NCBI GenBank assembly: GCA_900540395.1
Contig: UQFQ01000002.1
Coordinates: 1-64,000 of the forward strand
DNA: 64,000 bases
Direction: 5' to 3'
Source: an uncultured Mollicutes bacterium
Lineage (GTDB): Bacteria > Bacillota_I > Bacilli_A > RFN20 > CAG-826
The notes under the pieces are model-generated. The model was not told the DNA's origin. It saw only the letters and a program-made list of their open reading frames with translations, and did not search any database. Below are positions 34,860-43,745 of this stretch, one piece after another. Numbering within the stretch: the stretch's first letter is position 1; every line of letters starts with the position of its first letter. A program made the translations under genes and the position numbers.

Positions 34860-36173
34860 ATGGATTACCAATTGATTGTTACATGGATTGATATCGCACT
34901 GGTATTAGCCTTTCTTTTTTTCTCGTGCTTTCTTTGGTATTACTTTTTGTATTTTGCTGTAGCTTGTAAAAAGCCAAGAGTACTCCCTAAAGCTAAAAAG
35001 TACACCAAGTTTGCAATATTAATTCCAGCTCGAAACGAATCTAATGTTATTCGTAATATTTTAAATGCTTGTAAGAAACTAGATTATCCAAGAGAATATT
35101 TTGATGTTTATGTAATTATTGAAGATGAAAAAGATCCAACCAATGAAATAGTTAAAGAATTTGGTTTTAATGTTGTAATAAGAGGTGATTTAACAAATCG
35201 TAAAACCAAAGGCTTTGCTTTAGATGATGCCTATCAAGAAATTAAAAAAAGAGGCCTGATTTACGACGCTTTTATGATATTTGACGCAGATAATGTCATG
35301 AATTCAGATTATTTAATACTGATGAATGATGTCTATCAAGCTGGTTATCAAGTTGGTGTTGGCTATCGTAGTTTTACTAACGCTACTAAAAACTGGGTTT
35401 GTGGATGTAGTGCAACTTTATTCTCATTTATGAATCAATTTACATCAAGAGGAAGAAGTTTCTTTTTTGAAAAAGCAACACTAACTGGAACGGGTTACTT
35501 TTTAGCAAGAGAAATCGTTGATAATGAAGGTGGATGGATTTGGAATGGAATGACGGAAGATGTAGAACTTACTACTTATTGTTATTACCATAACATTAAA
35601 ATGCATTATTATCCTTATGCTAAGTATTTTGATGAACAACCTGATAGATTTAAAACTTTAAATCGTCAACATGTTCGTTGGCTTTGGGGGTTCTTTGCTT
35701 CTAAAAAAAGATTTAAAGTCCAAACTCATGTTTACCCAGAAAAAAGTAAAGTTAAAAGATTTTTCTCCTTACTTGAATATAGCACCTCAATTTATCCTTT
35801 TGTTATCTTTTCAGTAATTTGTCTATTAACTTTTATTGCTTCTCTTGGTTTATTTATTGCTAGTTTCGTTAATGCTAGTGAACAATCGGGCTGGCTATTT
35901 GCTCATGCCTTATTCCAATTTTCAATTCTTTATTTAATATTTATCTTTATTAGTGCATTTACTTTAGCAATTGATAATAAAAACTTAAAATTCTCGACTT
36001 CTCAATGTATTGTTATTTGTTTGACCTATTTAGCCTTCTTTTCTTCTTTCTTATTAGCTTTATTTGATGGTTTATTCCACAAAAGCAAAAGAACAAATTG
36101 GGTTAAAATTGAACATAAAGGTGATATTATAGACGAGCAAGCTTTGGAGAGTGAAAATGACGAAAGAAAGTAA
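34860..36173 (+). CDS. membrane glycosyltransferase, family 2
   Basis: 437 residues. An N-terminal membrane helix (8-35) precedes a GT-A domain with IPARNESNV (near 55), FDADN (about 140-144), the acceptor-site EDVEL and the Q-x2-RW motif (RQHVRWLWG, about 268). Three or four membrane helices end the protein, as in processive or lipid-acceptor GT2 enzymes. It is the first of three overlapping genes with an acyltransferase and a membrane Nudix, suggesting glycolipid synthesis. Confidence 0.8.
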   Translation: MDYQLIVTWIDIALVLAFLFFSCFLWYYFLYFAVACKKPRVLPKAKKYTKFAILIPARNESNVIRNILNACKKLDYPREYFDVYVIIEDEKDPTNEIVKEFGFNVVIRGDLTNRKTKGFALDDAYQEIKKRGLIYDAFMIFDADNVMNSDYLILMNDVYQAGYQVGVGYRSFTNATKNWVCGCSATLFSFMNQFTSRGRSFFFEKATLTGTGYFLAREIVDNEGGWIWNGMTEDVELTTYCYYHNIKMHYYPYAKYFDEQPDRFKTLNRQHVRWLWGFFASKKRFKVQTHVYPEKSKVKRFFSLLEYSTSIYPFVIFSVICLLTFIASLGLFIASFVNASEQSGWLFAHALFQFSILYLIFIFISAFTLAIDNKNLKFSTSQCIVICLTYLAFFSSFLLALFDGLFHKSKRTNWVKIEHKGDIIDEQALESENDERK

Positions 36174-36969
36174 AGGACACACTTTTTATTACACAGACGA
36201 ATTAACTGACGACTTTGAAAAAACTAAAACCTTAAAAAGAATTGATTTACCAAAAGATTATAAATATATTCATAGAAATATCTTTTTTAGAATATATGCT
36301 TTTTTACTTTTTTGGTGTATAGCTAAACCAGTTTTACATTTAATTGTCTTTTTTGCTGGAATTAAAGTTAAAGGTAGAAAAAACATAAAAGAAGTTAAAA
36401 AAAGATGTGGAAGTGGCTATATTTACATGAATCATACTTCTTTTTGGGATGCGGTAGTTAATCAAGTTATAACCGTAACTTTTAGAAGAAGTAATATAAT
36501 TGGTTATACTGATGCTTTAACTTTACCTCGATTTGTTCGCTTTTTAGTTTATGGTTTAGGTTATTTACCTCTTCCTTCTTCACTTAGTGATTATCGTAAA
36601 TTTGATGAAGCCTTAAAATATTATTCTAATAAAAAGCGCTTTACAATTATCTTCCCAGAAGCTCATATTTGGCCTTATTACACTAAGATTAGACCATTTA
36701 TTGCTACTTCCTTTAAATATCCTGCAAAGCTTAATGTACCGGCAATTCCAGTGGTAACTTGCTATACTAAAAGACGCTTTTCAGATAAACCTAAGCCAAC
36801 TGTCTATGTTGGTGAACCAGTTTATCCAAAAGCTGAGTTATCATTAAATGAAAATAAAGACTATATGAGAAATGAATGCTATAAAAGAATGTGTGAATTA
36901 GCCGAGAAATATTCTACATATAGTTACTATAATTATGTGAAGGTTGAAAAAGATGAAGAAAGCAAGTAA
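36157..36969 (+). CDS. PlsC-like acyltransferase
   Basis: 270 residues from ATG 36157, overlapping the preceding gene by 17 bases; an in-frame GTG at 36151 is a less likely start. A membrane segment (about 40-70) is followed by the acyltransferase motif MNHTSFWD (NHx4D, near residue 91) and FPEAHIWPY in place of the usual FPEG. The family transfers acyl chains to lysophosphatidate or to glycolipids. The operon context favours a glycolipid acceptor. Confidence 0.75.
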   Translation: MTKESKGHTFYYTDELTDDFEKTKTLKRIDLPKDYKYIHRNIFFRIYAFLLFWCIAKPVLHLIVFFAGIKVKGRKNIKEVKKRCGSGYIYMNHTSFWDAVVNQVITVTFRRSNIIGYTDALTLPRFVRFLVYGLGYLPLPSSLSDYRKFDEALKYYSNKKRFTIIFPEAHIWPYYTKIRPFIATSFKYPAKLNVPAIPVVTCYTKRRFSDKPKPTVYVGEPVYPKAELSLNENKDYMRNECYKRMCELAEKYSTYSYYNYVKVEKDEESK

Positions 36970-37726
36970 GTATAAAAATAAATATGTTATTGGGAGAAGC
37001 TTTTATTCTCATTTAGCTTTTTATATTGTTATTACAATTTTTATTTTAACTGTTTTAGCTTTTGCAATTACATCTTTTGCCTACTTTTTAGGTATTCCTC
37101 TAGGTGATTTTCCAGAAGATGCTTGTGTTGCTAATAGTCCTAACTTTAATGTTTTCTATTGTTTAGTAATTTATGGGAAAGATTCTCGTTTTTATGATCT
37201 TTTATACTATTTCTTTATTATATTAATTATTGTTTCTATATTAGCTTTAATCATTTTAAATGTTATTTATATTGTTAATCGTTTCTATTTTGTTCGACTT
37301 GTTAAAGAAAAGAGTTGTGGTGCTGTAATTTATAAAGTTGAAAATGAGAAAGTTTATTACCTGCTTTTAAAAATGAATTATGGACATACTTCATTATGCA
37401 AAGGCCATCAAGAAGAAGGTGAAAGCGATGAAGAAACCGCTATAAGAGAAATCAAAGAAGAAACAAGTTTAGATGTTAAGCTTGATACAAGTTTTAAAAC
37501 TAAAATTACTTATTCACCAAATGAATTATCGTTAAAAGATGTTTATTTCTTTTTAGCAACTCCAGTTGACTCTTCATTAACACCAAAAGATGACCATGAT
37601 GAAGAAGTGGCTTCTTTTGAATGGTGTGATTATGAAGAAGCTCTATTTAAAATAACTTATGATAGCGATCGTAATGTAGTCAAAAAAGCCGAAGCTCACA
37701 TTAAAAGATATCGTGGATTAGAATAA
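36953..37726 (+). CDS. membrane-anchored Nudix hydrolase
   Basis: 257 residues from ATG 36953 (aaggttg upstream), overlapping the acyltransferase by 17 bases. Two membrane helices (about 20-45 and 75-105) precede a Nudix domain: SCGAVIY, then GHQEEGESDEETAIREIKEE and T (box starts near residue 150). The soluble part resembles diadenosine or nucleoside diphosphate-sugar hydrolases (bis(5'-nucleosyl) type, KGHxEEGE). Fusion of Nudix to two membrane helices is uncommon and suggests hydrolysis of a membrane-linked nucleotide or a lipid precursor. Confidence 0.72.
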   Translation: MKKASKYKNKYVIGRSFYSHLAFYIVITIFILTVLAFAITSFAYFLGIPLGDFPEDACVANSPNFNVFYCLVIYGKDSRFYDLLYYFFIILIIVSILALIILNVIYIVNRFYFVRLVKEKSCGAVIYKVENEKVYYLLLKMNYGHTSLCKGHQEEGESDEETAIREIKEETSLDVKLDTSFKTKITYSPNELSLKDVYFFLATPVDSSLTPKDDHDEEVASFEWCDYEEALFKITYDSDRNVVKKAEAHIKRYRGLE

Positions 37727-38245
37727 ATAGGTAATACTTATCCTTAAATTCTTTTTACTATTTATTATTTAAATAAGTTATTTTCTTTGATTATAAATAG
37801 TAAGGAATAAATAGATAAAATATCATTTAACTAAAATAGTAAAATTTACAAAAATAAGCTGCTTTTGCAAAGATATTATGTAAAATTCGAGGTGTAAACT
37901 CTAAAGCTCAAGGCTATTTTCATTAAGAAGAAATTCTTGAAGAATTAAAATCAAATATCCTTTTTCATTTCTACTTGGTTTAATACTTTCAGAGGCAATT
38001 TTAATAATTTTTCTGGTTATAGGAAAGATTGCTTAATTACAAAAAAAGATATATTGTATCTTCTAATTTCTGGCATCTTTAATTAATCTGTTGAACTCTA
38101 GTTATTAATTAACATAAAGATTTAATTCTTTTTATAAACGTTAGTAATAATTGTTGTGAGAAGATTAGAGAAGTATTTAGACACAGTGAGTGTTTAGATA
38201 CCTCTTTTTCTTTTTAAAAATGCAGAGCGTAAAGAGTATAAAAAA
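37727..38245. other. intergenic stretch with no supported gene
   Basis: About 520 AT-rich bases. Short frames around 37860-38030 give hydrophobic or broken peptides (for example LLGLILSEAILIIFLVIGKI on the plus strand) that could be gene relics, but I cannot assign a family. Confidence 0.5.
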
Positions 38246-38308
38246 CTTTTTACTAGCGTATGATAATAAAAAGTTTATATTTAACTTCTTACTAGCGTAC
38301 GCTATAAT
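38246..38308 (+). promoter_or_regulatory. repeated operator-like sites upstream of the XRE-DUF3990 gene
   Basis: ttactagcgtatgataataa and ttactagcgtacgctataat repeat with a spacing of 39 bases (actagcgta at 38252 and 38291). The second includes the perfect palindrome agcgtacgct (38294-38303) and a TATAAT -10 element. Likely sites for the XRE domain encoded just downstream. Confidence 0.6.
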
Positions 38309-38333
38309 AAAGTGGTGAGGTGATATTGAATCT

Positions 38334-39191
38334 ATGGTGAATTATAGAATAGATGAGGATGTTAAATTAATTAGAGAAATACTTAATTTATCTCAAAAAC
38401 AATTTGCTGAAAAAATAGATGTTGATGCGATTACGGTAGCAAGATGGGAAACTGGCAAAATGGATACAAATGAAAATAATATCGAAAAAATATATACTTT
38501 TGCATTAAATAATAATATCTTTATAAATGAGATTAAAGCACAACTTTATTATGAAGATTTAGCAAATGAGAATAAATTAGTATTATACCATGGCGCCAAG
38601 AACATTATAGAGGGTAATATTGATATTGAGCATTCAAAAAACAATAATGATTTTGGTAAAGGATTTTACTGCGGTGAAAGTTTTGAGCAGTCATCCTTAT
38701 TTGTAAGTGGATTTGATACATCTAGCGTTTATATATTAAGTTTTAATCCACAAAACCTTTCTAGCATTGAATATAAAGTCAATAAAGAATGGATGCTGAC
38801 AATAGCATATTTTAGAGGAAGGCTTAGTGGCTATGAAGATCATCCGATTATCAAAAAGTTAATTAACAAATTAGAAGACATAGATTATTTAGTAGCACCA
38901 ATCGCTGATAACAGGATGTTTAGAATTATAGATAGTTTTATTGAAGGTGAAATTACTGATGAACAATGTATACATTGTTTGGCAGCTACTAATTTAGGAT
39001 TTCAATATGTTTTTAAAACAGAGAGAGCGTTGAGTCAGGTAAAAATTGTTGAAAGATGCTATTTATGTAGTAAAGAAAAAGAAAAGTATCAAATCAAAAG
39101 ATTAGAGGATAGTAAAGTTGGAGATACTAAAATTAAAATGGCTCGAAGACAGTATAGGGGGCAAGGTCAATATATTGACGAAATATTATGA
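38334..39191 (+). CDS. XRE helix-turn-helix fused to DUF3990 (ADP-ribosyltransferase-like) toxin
   Basis: 285 residues. The helix-turn-helix is at 8-60 (IREILNLSQKQFAEKIDVDA, then TVARWE). The C-terminal DUF3990 domain begins with LVLYHGAKNII and NDFGKGFYCGESFEQSSLFV, a layout like small ADP-ribosyltransferases. DUF3990 proteins occur in toxin-antitoxin loci, often with the DNA-binding domain fused. gtgaggtga at 38314-38322 supports ATG 38334. The stop overlaps the next gene by ATGA. Repeated sites upstream suggest autoregulation. Confidence 0.75.
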   Translation: MVNYRIDEDVKLIREILNLSQKQFAEKIDVDAITVARWETGKMDTNENNIEKIYTFALNNNIFINEIKAQLYYEDLANENKLVLYHGAKNIIEGNIDIEHSKNNNDFGKGFYCGESFEQSSLFVSGFDTSSVYILSFNPQNLSSIEYKVNKEWMLTIAYFRGRLSGYEDHPIIKKLINKLEDIDYLVAPIADNRMFRIIDSFIEGEITDEQCIHCLAATNLGFQYVFKTERALSQVKIVERCYLCSKEKEKYQIKRLEDSKVGDTKIKMARRQYRGQGQYIDEIL

Positions 39192-39685
39192 AAAGAGAAA
39201 TGGATCAAGTAGGTTTGTTACTATGTGATATACAAGGTAAAATTTTTGAACAATCTGTGACTAGAGAAGAATGTAGTTCAAATATATTTATCCGCCGATT
39301 TATGAATTCTAAATTTGTTTCTAGAATAGATAATTTAACCTTTATAAACGAAAGCATGACAATTGAAGAAATTTTTGAAGAACTTGATATAGAATATGGT
39401 AAAACCAATTATGGAAAAATAAAGTTTTCAATTAATGAGATGTATTGGATAGGGTATATTTATAGATATCTATCATATGTTTATCAAATTGATAGTAAAA
39501 ATGCTTATAAGATTATAAAAGGTACAGAGCTTAGGCATTTGTTCTTTGCATATCATTCCCTAGATCCAATGAATGCAATAGATAGGATCTTAGAAGCAAA
39601 ATCATTAGTATTAGATAAAGATAGTGACCAATTGACTAAAGAGGGGGTAAAAATACTCAGAAGAATAAAAAGATTGAAGAATTAA
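39188..39685 (+). CDS. partner protein of the DUF3990 module
   Basis: 165 residues. The second half contains YWIGYIYRYLSYVYQIDSKN, then AYKIIKGTELRHLFFAYHSLDPMNAIDRIL, a block I associate with proteins encoded next to XRE-DUF3990 genes in Firmicutes. It is soluble and slightly basic. Translational coupling (ATGA overlap) and the recurrent pairing make it the likely antitoxin or modified target of the toxin, but that assignment is inference. Confidence 0.6.
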   Translation: MKREMDQVGLLLCDIQGKIFEQSVTREECSSNIFIRRFMNSKFVSRIDNLTFINESMTIEEIFEELDIEYGKTNYGKIKFSINEMYWIGYIYRYLSYVYQIDSKNAYKIIKGTELRHLFFAYHSLDPMNAIDRILEAKSLVLDKDSDQLTKEGVKILRRIKRLKN

Positions 39686-39737
39686 GTGTTGTATAAATTA
39701 TTTTGATAACTATTTGAGTTGTTCTGAAAAGTTTTGG

Positions 39738-39942
39738 CAATGCAACACGTATGCAACAAAACCACTCTAAAATGCCTATTTTATCGTACCTAGGAGTTCT
39801 CAAAACGATAATTTTTTTCCACTGAAAATTTTGTTGCATTTGCATAGATATTTTAAGTAAGACAAGCCGATATTATAGAATTTTACTCAAATTTAGTTAT
39901 TTTCACTGAAAATTTTGTTGCATATGCACTAAAATTTTCAGT
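39738..39942. repeat. repeats of ttttgttgca with a 12-bp perfect hairpin
   Basis: cactgaaaattttgttgcat occurs at 39820-39839 and 39904-39923, and the inverse tgcaacaaaa at 39751-39760. The second copy begins a perfect inverted repeat, actgaaaatttt (39905-39916) and aaaattttcagt (39931-39942), whose loop includes gcatatgc. It lies between the DUF3990 module and tRNA-Thr. Confidence 0.75.
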
Positions 39943-40010
39943 AGAGATTATTGGAAATTTTACAAAAAAGTGCCACCAAGAAGTGACACAAAATATTTAT
40001 ATTACAAAAG

Positions 40011-40086
40011 TGGTGCCGGCTAGAGGATTCGGACCTCCGACCTACTCATTACGAATGAGTTGCTCTACCAACTAAGCTAAGCCGGC
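40011..40086 (-). tRNA. tRNA-Thr (anticodon CGT)
   Basis: Minus-strand cloverleaf: acceptor gccggct/agccggc, D arm with agttggtagag, anticodon arm actca/tgagt with loop ttcgtaa giving CGT, T arm ggagg-ttcgaat-cctct, discriminator A and encoded CCA at 40011-40013. Confidence 0.95.
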
Positions 40087-40225
40087 GCTTTTTTATTATA
40101 TCAAAAAAGAGAAGATTGATTATAGAGATTTTATATCTATATTAGACTTGTTTAATTTTCAAAATTGTCTATGATAGTTTCATTAGCTAAGTCTCTTAAA
40201 TAGGCTTTTTTAGTGGAGTTTAACT

Positions 40226-41245
40226 ATGGAAGAAAAAGAAGTAAACTTAAAAGAAACTGAACCAAAAGAAGAAGTAACTCTAGAAAAGTATAATGGAAAA
40301 AGTTGGTTTAAATCGGCTTTTACAGGGTTATTACTTGGATTAGCAGTAATTTTACCAGGAATAAGCGGATCAACAATTGCAATTTTATTTAAACTTTATG
40401 ACAAAATCTTATATGCAGTTAGCAATATATTTAAAAGATTTAAAGGATGTTTTTTATTTCTTTTACCGATTATTATAGGTGCCATAATTGGCTTTGTAGT
40501 TGGATTTTTTGTTGTTCAATCAGTGATTGAAGATTTTACCTTTATTGTTGTTTGTATTTTTGGTGGATTGATGCTAGGAGCAGCTCCAGAAATATATCAA
40601 GTTATTAAAAAAGAAAAAGTGACTCCTATTAGAATTACTTTGGCTTTAATTGGTCTTGCTTTTCCAGTTGTTTTAAGTGCTAGCCTTGCTAACATCCCTG
40701 AACTTGATATTTCTTCAACCTTTGAAGCTTTCCCTTGGTGGATTCATATTGTCGGATTTTTAATTGGAGCTGTTATATCTTTAACTCAAATTATTCCTGG
40801 TTTATCAGCCACAGTCTTATTAATGTCGATAGGATTTTTTAAGCCAATGATGGGAGCAGTGCATTTAAATGTTTTGCTTGATCAACCTCAATGGATATTA
40901 TTTTTCTTTTTATTTGTGGTTGGTTTTGCTGTTGGTTTTTTTGGACTAAGTAAATTAATGTCTTTCTTTTTTAAGAAGTGTCATACAAATATGTATTTCT
41001 TAATTACAGGATTAACTTTTGGCTCTGTTATTTCTGTTTTTTATAACAAAGATGTTAGTAATGTTTATACAACTATTTGGCCTAGTGATGGTGGAAAGAT
41101 GGCAATAGATTTAGGAGTAGGACTACCACTTTTTATTGTTTGTACTGTTTTAGCATATTTACTTGTTATTTATATGAGAAAAAAGAAAGCTAAAGAAGTA
41201 GTCTCTAATATCGAAGAAAAGACCGATATTGATAACAATAAATAG
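40226..41245 (+). CDS. popT: DUF368-family undecaprenyl-phosphate translocase
   Basis: 339 residues with eight to ten membrane segments. The opening GLLLGLAVILPGISGSTIAI and the repeated-half counterpart SLTQIIPGLSATVLLMSIGF are the DUF368 signature. Members (PopT) recycle the lipid carrier undecaprenyl phosphate to the inner leaflet for peptidoglycan and other envelope polymers. The first 25 residues are a charged, Lys/Glu-rich cytoplasmic tail. It is transcribed alone, after tRNA-Thr. Confidence 0.85.
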   Translation: MEEKEVNLKETEPKEEVTLEKYNGKSWFKSAFTGLLLGLAVILPGISGSTIAILFKLYDKILYAVSNIFKRFKGCFLFLLPIIIGAIIGFVVGFFVVQSVIEDFTFIVVCIFGGLMLGAAPEIYQVIKKEKVTPIRITLALIGLAFPVVLSASLANIPELDISSTFEAFPWWIHIVGFLIGAVISLTQIIPGLSATVLLMSIGFFKPMMGAVHLNVLLDQPQWILFFFLFVVGFAVGFFGLSKLMSFFFKKCHTNMYFLITGLTFGSVISVFYNKDVSNVYTTIWPSDGGKMAIDLGVGLPLFIVCTVLAYLLVIYMRKKKAKEVVSNIEEKTDIDNNK

Positions 41246-41481
41246 AAATTATAATACCTATTTAAAGAAAAACTTTGCAAAAGTCTGCTTTTTAACTTAT
41301 TTATTGAAGTTTCTATTATATTTTGGCTTAATTTTTTGAAAAAATAAGAAATTTATTCAAAAATTCTGCAAATCTTAAATATTCGGTATAATTTATCTAG
41401 TAGTTATCATATAATTATAAAGAAGGAGACAACTTATGTTATTTCCTCGAAATTGGCTTTGTGTTGACTGCTTGGAGTGGA
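41246..41481. other. intergenic stretch with a promoter and ribosome binding site
   Basis: A TATAAT-containing region near 41386-41393 and aaggaga at 41423-41429 precede ATG 41436, whose 35-codon frame gives an unconvincing peptide. The better peptide is in the frame starting at 41482; a one-base frameshift would join the two. Confidence 0.4.
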
Positions 41482-41565
41482 ATGGAATACTTAGTTATTC
41501 TTGTTGTTATATTGGTGGTTTTGTTATTACTAGTTGGAAGTAAGAAAAAAGATTCAGAAGGCTAA
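41482..41565 (+). CDS. 27-residue membrane peptide with charged tail
   Basis: ATG frame MEYLVILVVILVVLLLLVGS followed by a short Lys/Asp/Glu tail (KKKDSEG): one membrane helix with a charged end, as in type I toxins and small regulatory membrane peptides. It has no ribosome binding site directly upstream; upstream in-frame codons read GFVLTAWSG back toward ATG 41436, which sits after a good aaggaga but one base out of frame. A perfect hairpin covers its stop codon. Confidence 0.35.
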   Translation: MEYLVILVVILVVLLLLVGSKKKDSEG

Positions 41566-41575
41566 CTTCTGAATC
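41551..41575 (+). terminator. 10-bp hairpin over the end of the small membrane peptide ORF
   Basis: gattcagaag / cttctgaatc with loop gctaa. There is no T run directly after, so termination is not certain; a second small hairpin (aaggct/agcctt, 41625-41640) with T residues follows. Confidence 0.5.
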
Positions 41576-42128
41576 CCAAAGACCATCTTTGTACTAAATA
41601 CTAACACCATGTCTTAATGCAGTCAAGGCTTCAGAGCCTTTTCGATTGGAAAGAGATAGGAAAGATTAGTTCAAGATTAAAATATAAATGGCAAGAGTGT
41701 AATATGTATTTAAGAGAGCCTGTTGCCCACTTGATTTGATAGTATTGTTTATATATTTTAATTTAAAATTATTTTTAGTAAGTTAAAACTAGTGTGACTA
41801 TTCTTCTTAGAAAAGCTGTGTAACTAAAATTACTTGTCTACGCTCTACAAATTAAGTGAAAATAATGTTTAAAAATTTAATAATATATCAATCTCTATAT
41901 ACCTTTTTATACAACTTTGTGTATATTCTTATCATTAAAGAATAGAAAATGCTAAAATTATCAATAGATAAGAAGTAATTAATCAAAAAGCAATATCGAT
42001 TAACATAAATGTAATCTAATATTGAACATTGACTAGAACTTATTTGTTTAAAATTAAGTTTTGTTACAGGAATTTATCTAAGTTATTTTATTTTAATTAC
42101 TATTTACTAATTTTAGAAAGGAGAAGAG
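41576..42128. other. intergenic stretch with no supported gene
   Basis: About 550 AT-rich bases between the peptide and the next gene. Apart from the small hairpin at 41625-41640 I see no gene, repeat or RNA structure. Confidence 0.55.
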
Positions 42129-42440
42129 ATGATTCAAGAAAAAAGAAACGATCAATTAGTTGATAATGCTACCGACCTTTTTAAAAGTGATGATGATAGA
42201 GAATATTTTGAAATCGATAATGGTCTTATTTTTGACGATGATGAAGTAGTAGATTTTGATTTTGATGAATTTGATAAAGATGCAAAATTACAAACCTTTT
42301 GTAATAAGGTTAAAGAAATGAATGTTGATGATGTCTCAAACCGTTGGATTCAAGCTACTTATAGATGTGCATTTGAAAAAGCGAGAGCGATTAAAAAGTA
42401 TTTAAATAAAAAAGGCATTCTTCATACTATCGAAATATAA
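42129..42440 (+). CDS. small acidic protein of unknown function
   Basis: 103 residues. The first two thirds are extremely Asp/Glu-rich (EIDNGLIFDDDEVVDFDFDE), the last third is basic and helical (YRCAFEKARAIKKYLNKKGI). aaaggagaaga just upstream sets the start. No family recognised; DNA-mimic-like acidity is notable but not evidence of function. A large terminator follows. Confidence 0.6.
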   Translation: MIQEKRNDQLVDNATDLFKSDDDREYFEIDNGLIFDDDEVVDFDFDEFDKDAKLQTFCNKVKEMNVDDVSNRWIQATYRCAFEKARAIKKYLNKKGILHTIEI

Positions 42441-42459
42441 ATTGATTAGTGCTTTATTT

Positions 42460-42520
42460 AAAAAAGCACGACTTTAATCAAGAAATCCCCCTTCATTCTT
42501 GACAAGAGTCGTGCTTTTTT
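42460..42520. terminator. long two-part terminator hairpin
   Basis: aaaaaagcacgact (42460-42473) pairs with agtcgtgctttttt (42507-42520), and an inner tcaagaa/ttcttga stem (42478-42484 / 42496-42502) extends it. A and T runs flank both sides, so it can act in both directions. Confidence 0.85.
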
Positions 42521-42607
42521 AGTTGTAGTTGTAGTAGAAAATTTTTAAATAAAAGCTCAGCCGATATACTAACTGAGCATTTAAGAAAAATAAATTTAGT
42601 ACTATCT

Positions 42608-43708
42608 TTAATCGTTAAACGCAAAAAGATATAACTCTTTTTCTTCTTTGGTTCCTCCAGCATGAGCTCCTTTAAAGCCAATTGGTTCTTCTCCATCAAA
42701 GAAAATATATCTACCTTTTGTAATTAAAAAATAATCAGGTAAGGTTTCGTTAAGATATTCACACATTTTTCCATAACCAAATAAATGTTCTTTTAAAAGT
42801 TCATCTTTAGTTAAAATATAAAATCTATCGTCATAATATTTATGAGCTAATTGTTCAAAAGCTTCCTTGTCTTTAACAAAAAAACCTGCAAAAGCTGATT
42901 CAAAAACAAAATATGGACGAGAAAGTGTTTCAAAAAAGTCTTGATGTTCACGAATAGAAATTTCTTCAACATCTTGGAAACCATGATCAGCGACTAGTAA
43001 AAATAAAGTGTCTGGATTGTCTTCAACGAGTTTTTTAAGCTTAGTTTCTAAATAGAGCAATGTCTCTTTAATGGTGTTGTTAAAACAACCATAGTCGTGA
43101 AGATTATGATCTGGCATTGAAGAATAAACATAAACAAAATCATGAGTTTTAATTAATTCATCAGCATGCATAAAGAAGTATTCAAAATCATCTTCTTTAA
43201 GAGGAGTCTTCTTTTCATAGCTTGAAATAGAAGAGGCATTAAATTTTTGAGTTTTTTTAATGAGCTCCCATAGATAAGTTGGTTTTAAGATATTTTGTTG
43301 AACACTAGGGTAAAACTTTGATGGTTCAAACTTATCATTAGATGGGAAAACATTAATGACGGCTTTATGTTTTTGAAAGTATTGATTCCATCCTATATGT
43401 CCATTTTCTAAAGGATATAAACCAGTAGTTAAAGCGGTAGTTGCAGCTACTGTGGTAGGTGGATATACACTAAAAAACTCAAACTTTTTATGAGAATAGA
43501 TAAAAGGAATGTGTTCTTTATAGTAGTCGGCAATAACTTTGCCAAAACCATCAAAAAGAACTAAAGCAATCTTCTTTTTATTACTCTTTTTAATAATTTC
43601 ATCTGCTTCTTTTAATGTTTCATGAAATGGAGTAACTCCAAAATAATTAAGAATCGAATTTCCTAAGTTAACTAATGTTTTACTTTTACTTAAATTTAAA
43701 TTTTCCAT
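42608..43708 (-). CDS. alkaline phosphatase superfamily / nucleotide pyrophosphatase-like enzyme
   Basis: 366 residues from ATG 43708 (an in-frame start at 43726 is possible). KIALVLFDGFG and STVAATTALTTGLYPLENG-like sequence (PPTTVAATTALTTGLYPLEN, with Thr nucleophile) are the metal and nucleophile motifs; VYSSMPDHNLHDYG, LLVADHGFQDVEE and GAHAGGT supply the remaining metal ligands of type I phosphodiesterase/pyrophosphatase enzymes. Substrate unknown. It lacks a ribosome binding site and has TATAG 8 bases before the ATG, so it may be leaderless. Confidence 0.75.
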   Translation of the reverse strand: MENLNLSKSKTLVNLGNSILNYFGVTPFHETLKEADEIIKKSNKKKIALVLFDGFGKVIADYYKEHIPFIYSHKKFEFFSVYPPTTVAATTALTTGLYPLENGHIGWNQYFQKHKAVINVFPSNDKFEPSKFYPSVQQNILKPTYLWELIKKTQKFNASSISSYEKKTPLKEDDFEYFFMHADELIKTHDFVYVYSSMPDHNLHDYGCFNNTIKETLLYLETKLKKLVEDNPDTLFLLVADHGFQDVEEISIREHQDFFETLSRPYFVFESAFAGFFVKDKEAFEQLAHKYYDDRFYILTKDELLKEHLFGYGKMCEYLNETLPDYFLITKGRYIFFDGEEPIGFKGAHAGGTKEEKELYLFAFND

Positions 43709-43745
43709 AGCCCTATAATTTAGCACATATTTAGACTTATAGAAA

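Noticed and set aside
39657..39845. 62-codon minus-strand frame downstream of the DUF3990 module.
   Set aside because: It is built largely from the local repeats and overlaps the 3' end of the partner gene.
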